Assembly (NCBI RefSeq): GCF_013416775.1
Contig: NZ_SZVI01000013.1
Location: forward strand, 62,001 to 126,000
Direction of reading: 5' to 3'
From: Rhodoferax sp. BLA1
GTDB lineage: Bacteria; Pseudomonadota; Gammaproteobacteria; Burkholderiales; Burkholderiaceae_C
Length of the DNA stretch: 64,000 bases
Shown: positions 59,798 through 64,000 of the stretch, one piece after another
Layout of the letters: each line of letters starts with the position of its first letter
Numbering within the stretch: position 1 is the first letter of the stretch
Made by a program: the position numbers and the translations under genes
The notes under the pieces: model-generated
What the model saw: the letters and a program-made list of their open reading frames with translations, nothing else
Databases searched by the model: none
Told to the model about the DNA's origin: nothing

Positions 59798-60838
59798 CTA
59801 CTGTGACATGGCGCCAGCAATGCAAAATTCAAGCCCACCCATCTGCTTTGCCAGCCAAGCGTCCACATCCGCCGGGTGGTGAAAGGTCTTGACCGCCTCA
59901 AACGCCAGCTGTGCCTGAGGATAGACCCGGCGCAACAGGTTGAGCCATTGCTTGAGGCGACCGGTTTGCTGATCACGCCGCAGGTGTTGCCCCACCAGCC
60001 GCCAGAAATCGGCGATCAGGGGCAACAACTGCTCCCAGGGCAACACCATGACCGCGTTTGAACCCGCCCCTGGCTCAAGTGCGCCGTGTGGCGACTGGGC
60101 CGCCAGAATCTCCAGCGCCAAGCCCGGGTTGGCCACGATGCCACGCCCAAGCATCAAGCTGTGGCAGCCGCTGGCCAGACGGCAGGCCTGGGCGTCGGCA
60201 GCGGTCCAGATCTCGCCATTGGCCACCAGCGGCAACTTCACCACCTGGCGGATGTCTCCCACTCGCTCCCAATAGGCCGGTGGGCGGTAACCATCCACTT
60301 TGGTGCGGGCATGCACCACCAGCTCGCTGGCGCCTGCCGCCTCAATGGCCAGCGCACAGGCCTCGGCCCGGCTGTCGTCATTGAGGCCAAGGCGCATCTT
60401 GGCCGACACTGGCTGCTGCGCAGGCACGGCCCGGCGCACCTCTGAGACGATTTTGAACAGCAACTCGGGCTCGTCCAGCAAGGCCGCCCCACCACGATGC
60501 CGGTTCACCACCGGTGAGGGGCAGCCAAAGTTCAGATCCACACCATTCGGCCCCATGGACGCCAGGCGAGCCGCGTTGTCGGCCAGGCAGATCGGGTCAG
60601 AGCCCAGCAACTGCGGGCGTACCGGTACACCTGAGAGGGTCTGGCAACCTTGGCGCAACTCGGGCACCAGGCGCTCAAACACGCGCTCGGGCAACAAGGT
60701 GTCGGTGATACGGATGAACTCGGAGACACAGCGCTGCACCCCACCCACACGGGTCAGGATGTCACGCAGCACAAAGTCCAGCAGCCCTTCCATCGGGGCC
60801 AGCAGCAAGATCGGGGAATCGTTAGGCAAATTTGGCAC
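59798..60838 (-). CDS. dusC: tRNA-dihydrouridine synthase (DusC-like)
   Basis: An FMN enzyme of about 346 residues that reduces uridine in tRNA. The motif APMEGLLD near residue 13 and NFGCPSPVVNRHRGGAALL (catalytic cysteine) are family signatures, as is VHARTKVDGY. The start is uncertain: GTG 60838 gives a family-like N-terminus; GTG 60877 is an in-frame longer choice. It is 36 bases upstream of clpS and might be co-transcribed. Confidence 0.9.
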   Translation of the reverse strand: MPNLPNDSPILLLAPMEGLLDFVLRDILTRVGGVQRCVSEFIRITDTLLPERVFERLVPELRQGCQTLSGVPVRPQLLGSDPICLADNAARLASMGPNGVDLNFGCPSPVVNRHRGGAALLDEPELLFKIVSEVRRAVPAQQPVSAKMRLGLNDDSRAEACALAIEAAGASELVVHARTKVDGYRPPAYWERVGDIRQVVKLPLVANGEIWTAADAQACRLASGCHSLMLGRGIVANPGLALEILAAQSPHGALEPGAGSNAVMVLPWEQLLPLIADFWRLVGQHLRRDQQTGRLKQWLNLLRRVYPQAQLAFEAVKTFHHPADVDAWLAKQMGGLEFCIAGAMSQ

Positions 60839-60966
60839 GGGGCAGATTGTGGCGGCAATTGCACCCGCCACCAGCACACACGGCGGGCTATCATTTGTAC
60901 AGCTCTGGTGCGCTTGTCGAGGTCAACTTCGCAGCCACTGGCAGATCACCTTTTTGGGAGACAAGA

Positions 60967-61437
60967 ATGGCCATCACTGTCAAGCTGGATCTGGGTTACG
61001 AATTTGCCGTCAAGGCGACCTATCACACCGTGTTTGAGCTGCTGTCCGATGTGCCCCAGTCCGCCAGCCACTTTCCCAAACTGGACAAGTTGGTGGACCT
61101 GGGTGACAACGTGTACCGCTGGGAGATGGCCAAAATTGGCGTCGCCAAGTTTGTGCTGCAGACCATTTATGCCTCCAAATACGTGTCCAACCCGGCCAAG
61201 GGCTCGGTCATCTGGACCCCGGTGGCCGGTGAAGGCAACGCCCTGGTGTCGGGCAGCTGGAAGATTGTTGACAAAAAAACCGCCACCCATCTGACGCTGA
61301 AGATCCAAGGTGAGGTCATGATGCCGCTGCCCAGCCTGGTCAAGATGGTGGTGGTGCCCGCGGTGCAGGCCGAGTTTGAAAAGCTGGTGGAGCAGTACAT
61401 CGACCACCTCACCCAAGCCCTGGGCGGCGAGGTCTGA
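60967..61437 (+). CDS. SRPBCC-fold protein
   Basis: A 156-residue protein, start at ATG 60967 after GGGAGACAAG. The sequence VKLDLGYEFAVKATYHTVFE and its helix-grip pattern point to the START/SRPBCC superfamily, which binds hydrophobic ligands (polyketide cyclase or coenzyme-Q-binding type). Function is unknown. It is divergent from the dusC gene. Confidence 0.78.
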   Translation: MAITVKLDLGYEFAVKATYHTVFELLSDVPQSASHFPKLDKLVDLGDNVYRWEMAKIGVAKFVLQTIYASKYVSNPAKGSVIWTPVAGEGNALVSGSWKIVDKKTATHLTLKIQGEVMMPLPSLVKMVVVPAVQAEFEKLVEQYIDHLTQALGGEV

Positions 61438-61458
61438 ACCCTTACGGGGTCGCTCCCA

Positions 61459-61512
61459 TATCAAGAGCATCCAACCCTTATTGCATAAGGGCTAGAGGCC
61501 TATTTATTGTAT
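61459..61512 (+). repeat. Dispersed palindromic repeat, copy E
   Basis: Reads ATATCAAGAGCATCCAACCC, then TTATTGCATAAGGGCTAGAG, then GCCTATTTATTGTA. The arm supplies the last codons (TAC AAT AAA) and TAG stop of the DUF808 gene (61502-61500). It also lies between the convergent SRPBCC gene and DUF808 gene. Confidence 0.82.
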
Positions 61513-62420
61513 AAAGCAGAGCGAGCCCAGCTGAGCGCATGCACCCCAGCCAGGGCCACCCCACCCGCGATAAGCCCAAATAGCGCGCTGAGCACGGCTG
61601 AGGCCAGCGGCGCCGCTGGCCCTGCCAGCTGGCTGATCCCGTCCAGCCACACACCCAGGCTGTGCCAGCCGTGCACCAGAATGCCGCCACCCACCAGAAA
61701 CATCGCCAGCGTGCCCAGCACCGTCAGGCTTTTCATCAGCAGCGGTGCAGCGCGCAGCAGGCCCCGCCCCAGCACCTGTTGCCAACCGGATTGGCCGGGG
61801 CGCAGGGTGAGCCACAGCCCCAAGTCGTCGATCTTCACAATAGCTGCCACCAGGCCATAGACCCCAACCGTCATCAACAGCGCCACACCAGCCAGCACAC
61901 TGACCTGGGTCACAAACGGGCTGGCCGCCACCGTGCCCAGGGTGATGACGATGATCTCGGTGGACAAAATGAAGTCGGTGCGCACCGCACCCTTGATCTT
62001 GTCTTTCTCCAGCGCCACCACGTCCACCGACGTGTCGCTCAAAGCTTGCAACAGTTGCGCGTGTTCGGTTTTGTCCTGGGCCGGGCTGTGCAACAGCTTG
62101 TGCGCCACTTTCTCAAAGCCCTCAAAACACAGGAACAGGCCACCCGCCATCAGCAGCGGGGTGATGGCCCAAGGCGCTACTACACTGAGCAGCAGCGCAC
62201 CAGGCACCAGAATCGCCTTGTTGATGAACGAACCCTTGGCCACCGCCCACACCACCGGCAACTCGCGCTCAGCCTTGACACCGGTGACCTGCTGGGCGTT
62301 GAGCGCCAGATCGTCCCCTAGCACACCGGCGGTCTTTTTTGCTGCCACCTTGGTCAACAAAGCCACGTCGTCCAGCACGGTGGCGATGTCATCCAACAAT
62401 ACAAGCAGGCTGCTGGCCAT
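61500..62420 (-). CDS. DUF808 family membrane protein (YedI-like)
   Basis: A 306-residue membrane protein, starting MASSLLVLLDDIATVLDDVA, with about six hydrophobic segments and a conserved cytosolic region (SDTSVDVVALEKDKIKGAV). Family function is unknown. Its last residues and stop come from repeat copy E. Confidence 0.85.
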   Translation of the reverse strand: MASSLLVLLDDIATVLDDVALLTKVAAKKTAGVLGDDLALNAQQVTGVKAERELPVVWAVAKGSFINKAILVPGALLLSVVAPWAITPLLMAGGLFLCFEGFEKVAHKLLHSPAQDKTEHAQLLQALSDTSVDVVALEKDKIKGAVRTDFILSTEIIVITLGTVAASPFVTQVSVLAGVALLMTVGVYGLVAAIVKIDDLGLWLTLRPGQSGWQQVLGRGLLRAAPLLMKSLTVLGTLAMFLVGGGILVHGWHSLGVWLDGISQLAGPAAPLASAVLSALFGLIAGGVALAGVHALSWARSALYNK

Positions 62421-62545
62421 TCGGAACCCTCCAAAGTCACGGATTGTCGTTGATGGTATACAACAGCACGGTGCGCCGCAGGTTCGATAATGGCGAGTGG
62501 CACCCGCGCCACCCAGACTTGCGCTCCCTTTCAGAAAGACACTTC

Positions 62546-63664
62546 ATGCACCGCGTTTGTATCAGCAGCACCGGGCTTTATGTGCCCCCCCACATCATCA
62601 GCAACGCCGAACTGGTGGACACCTTCAACCGATATGCCGATCTGCATAACATTGAACACGCTGCTGACATAGCAGCAGGCAAGCTAGCAGCGGTGCCGTA
62701 CTCCAGCGTGGAGTTCATTGAAAAGGCGTCTGGCATCCAGCAGCGTTATGTGGTGGAGAAGTCGGGTGTGCTGGACCCCACGCGCATGCGCCCTCGCCTC
62801 ACCCCTCGGCCAGACAACGAAATCTCCCTGATGGCCGAGATCAGTGTGGCTGCCGCACAAGACGCCTTGCAACGCGCTGGCAAAACCGCCGCCGATGTCG
62901 ATGGGGTGATCTGCGCCGCCGCCAACATGCAGCGTGCCTACCCGGCGATGGCGGTGGAAATCCAGCACGCGCTGGGCATCACCGGTTTTGGGTTCGATAT
63001 GAACGTGGCTTGCTCCTCGGCCACCTTTGGCATCGAGATGGCGGTCAACGCGGTGCGCAGCGGCTCGGCACGTGCGGTGCTGGTGGTTAACCCCGAAATC
63101 ACCTCACCCCACCTGGCCTGGAAAGACCGCGATTGCCATTTCATCTTTGGCGACGTCTGCACCGCGATCCTGATCGAGCGGCAAGATACCGCCCCGGCAG
63201 GAGCGTTTGAGGTGCTGGGCACCAAGCTGGTCACCTCGTTCTCGAACAACATCCGCAACAACGCCGGGTTCATGTCGCGCTGTGAGGACCGCAACCCCGA
63301 AGACCGCGACCAGCTGTTCTACCAGGAAGGCCGCAAGGTGTTCAAGGAAGTCTGCCCGATGGCCGCGGAGCACATCAGCAGCCACCTGGCCACGCTGGAC
63401 TTGGCCCCCAGCGGTGTGCGTCGCTTCTGGTTACACCAGGCCAATCTGGCGATGAACCAGCTGATCGGCCGCCGACTGCTTGGCCGTGATGCCACCGCAG
63501 ATGATGCACCGGTGATCTTGAACGAGTTTGCCAACACCGCCTCAGCCGGTTCCATCATCGCTTTCCACCGCCACCACGATGACATCGCTGTCGGTGAGGT
63601 GGGCGTGATCTGCTCGTTTGGCGCCGGTTACTCGATTGGCAGCGTGGTGCTGCGCCGCCTCTGA
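62546..63664 (+). CDS. Beta-ketoacyl-ACP synthase III-type enzyme
   Basis: A 372-residue thiolase-fold enzyme. The catalytic triad is visible: cysteine in NVACSSATFG (near residue 153), histidine in HQANLAMN (near residue 302) and asparagine in NEFANTASAGS (near residue 336). Length (about 50 residues above E. coli FabH) and sequence match the FabH2/FabY group, used for medium-chain acyl starters, though the exact function is inferred. ATG 62546 is chosen; earlier ATGs lack homology. Confidence 0.88.
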   Translation: MHRVCISSTGLYVPPHIISNAELVDTFNRYADLHNIEHAADIAAGKLAAVPYSSVEFIEKASGIQQRYVVEKSGVLDPTRMRPRLTPRPDNEISLMAEISVAAAQDALQRAGKTAADVDGVICAAANMQRAYPAMAVEIQHALGITGFGFDMNVACSSATFGIEMAVNAVRSGSARAVLVVNPEITSPHLAWKDRDCHFIFGDVCTAILIERQDTAPAGAFEVLGTKLVTSFSNNIRNNAGFMSRCEDRNPEDRDQLFYQEGRKVFKEVCPMAAEHISSHLATLDLAPSGVRRFWLHQANLAMNQLIGRRLLGRDATADDAPVILNEFANTASAGSIIAFHRHHDDIAVGEVGVICSFGAGYSIGSVVLRRL

Positions 63665-63667
63665 GTT

Positions 63668-64000
63668 TTACTTCAGGTCGCGCTTGAAGCGGATCTCTTC
63701 AATCCGCGTCAGGCCCACCAGCACGGTTTTGATGCTGGTCATCTCGCGCTTGTAGCCGGCCATGTCAAAGAAGCGTAGCGCGCGCTCATAACCCAACGGC
63801 ACCCAGGCGGTGACCTTGGTGCAGCCTTCGTCAATCAACGCGTCACGTGCGGCGTCCCACAACGCCAGGCCCACGCCCTGCCCCCAGTGGCTCGGGCGGG
63901 CGTACATGGACCAGATCTCTCCCATGGTGGCCGGGGTTTTAGGGTCGCGTGAGCGGTCAAACCCGACAAAACCCACCACCTCACCTTCGGCTACCGCCAC
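63668..64000 (-). CDS. GNAT-family N-acetyltransferase, C-terminal part (runs off the window)
   Basis: The visible 110 residues include IWSMYARPSHWGQGVGLALW, the acetyl-CoA binding motif (Q/R-x-x-G-x-G/A), and the end GYERALRFFDMAGYKREM. The N-terminus lies beyond 64000. Substrate unknown. It is convergent to the KAS III gene. Confidence 0.85.
   Translation of the reverse strand: MAVAEGEVVGFVGFDRSRDPKTPATMGEIWSMYARPSHWGQGVGLALWDAARDALIDEGCTKVTAWVPLGYERALRFFDMAGYKREMTSIKTVLVGLTRIEEIRFKRDLK

Overview
The window looks like a chromosomal stretch of a betaproteobacterium of the order Burkholderiales, most likely family Comamonadaceae and Rhodoferax-like. The basis is gene content and order (rpsB-tsf-pyrH-frr-uppS-cdsA-dxr-rseP-bamA-skp-lpxD-fabZ-lpxA-lpxB-rnhB; hupB-tRNA-Val-ppiD; carA-lysE-carB-greA), high GC, a phasin gene, and a dispersed short repeat of the type I associate with this family. 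Genus assignment is inference. I found no rRNA, CRISPR array, prophage, plasmid functions or defence system.

Region 1 (1-13,040) is an accessory aromatic-acid module: the start of pobA (4-hydroxybenzoate hydroxylase), a ModA-like protein without a signal peptide, a divergent LysR regulator, a GntR/FCD regulator, a five-gene Liv-type ABC importer, a hemerythrin-domain protein, an orphan lipoprotein, vanB/vanA (vanillate O-demethylase) and an alpha/beta hydrolase. Matching inverted repeats (GTTAT-N11-ATAAY) before the LysR gene and before the importer suggest one regulator for both. Two TTGTATACAA-like sites upstream of vanA look like operators for a GntR-type repressor.

Region 2 (13,222-26,230) holds parC and parE, an MFS transporter with a 41-residue membrane microprotein behind it, a truncated IS5-type transposase, small hypothetical proteins, a GNAT enzyme, glmM-folP, ftsH, rlmE and a divergent yhbY-type gene. 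Region 3 (26,307-48,020) is almost entirely minus-strand housekeeping: a DUF4149 protein, greA, carB, a LysE exporter and carA, then the envelope/translation supercluster from trmH back to rpsB, where cell-envelope synthesis (LPS, isoprenoid, phospholipid and outer-membrane assembly) is arranged behind ribosomal protein S2 and EF-Ts.

Region 4 (48,299-64,000) has an HDOD protein, a metallo-beta-lactamase-fold protein and nnr on the plus strand, then ppiD, tRNA-Val(TAC) and hupB, a nitroreductase, a deacetylase-fold protein, a phasin with a strong promoter, dus-clpS-clpA, an SRPBCC protein, a DUF808 membrane protein, a KAS III-type enzyme and the end of a GNAT gene.

The most interesting signal is not a gene. 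A roughly 50-bp imperfect palindromic repeat occurs at least seven times directly after stop codons (modA-like, livF, hydrolase, parE, lysE, ppiD, DUF808). Three further degenerate copies lie inside coding sequence (DUF4149 gene, trmH-like gene, lpxB), all in the same orientation and the same reading frame. It behaves like a mobile palindromic element tolerated at gene ends and, in one frame, inside proteins.
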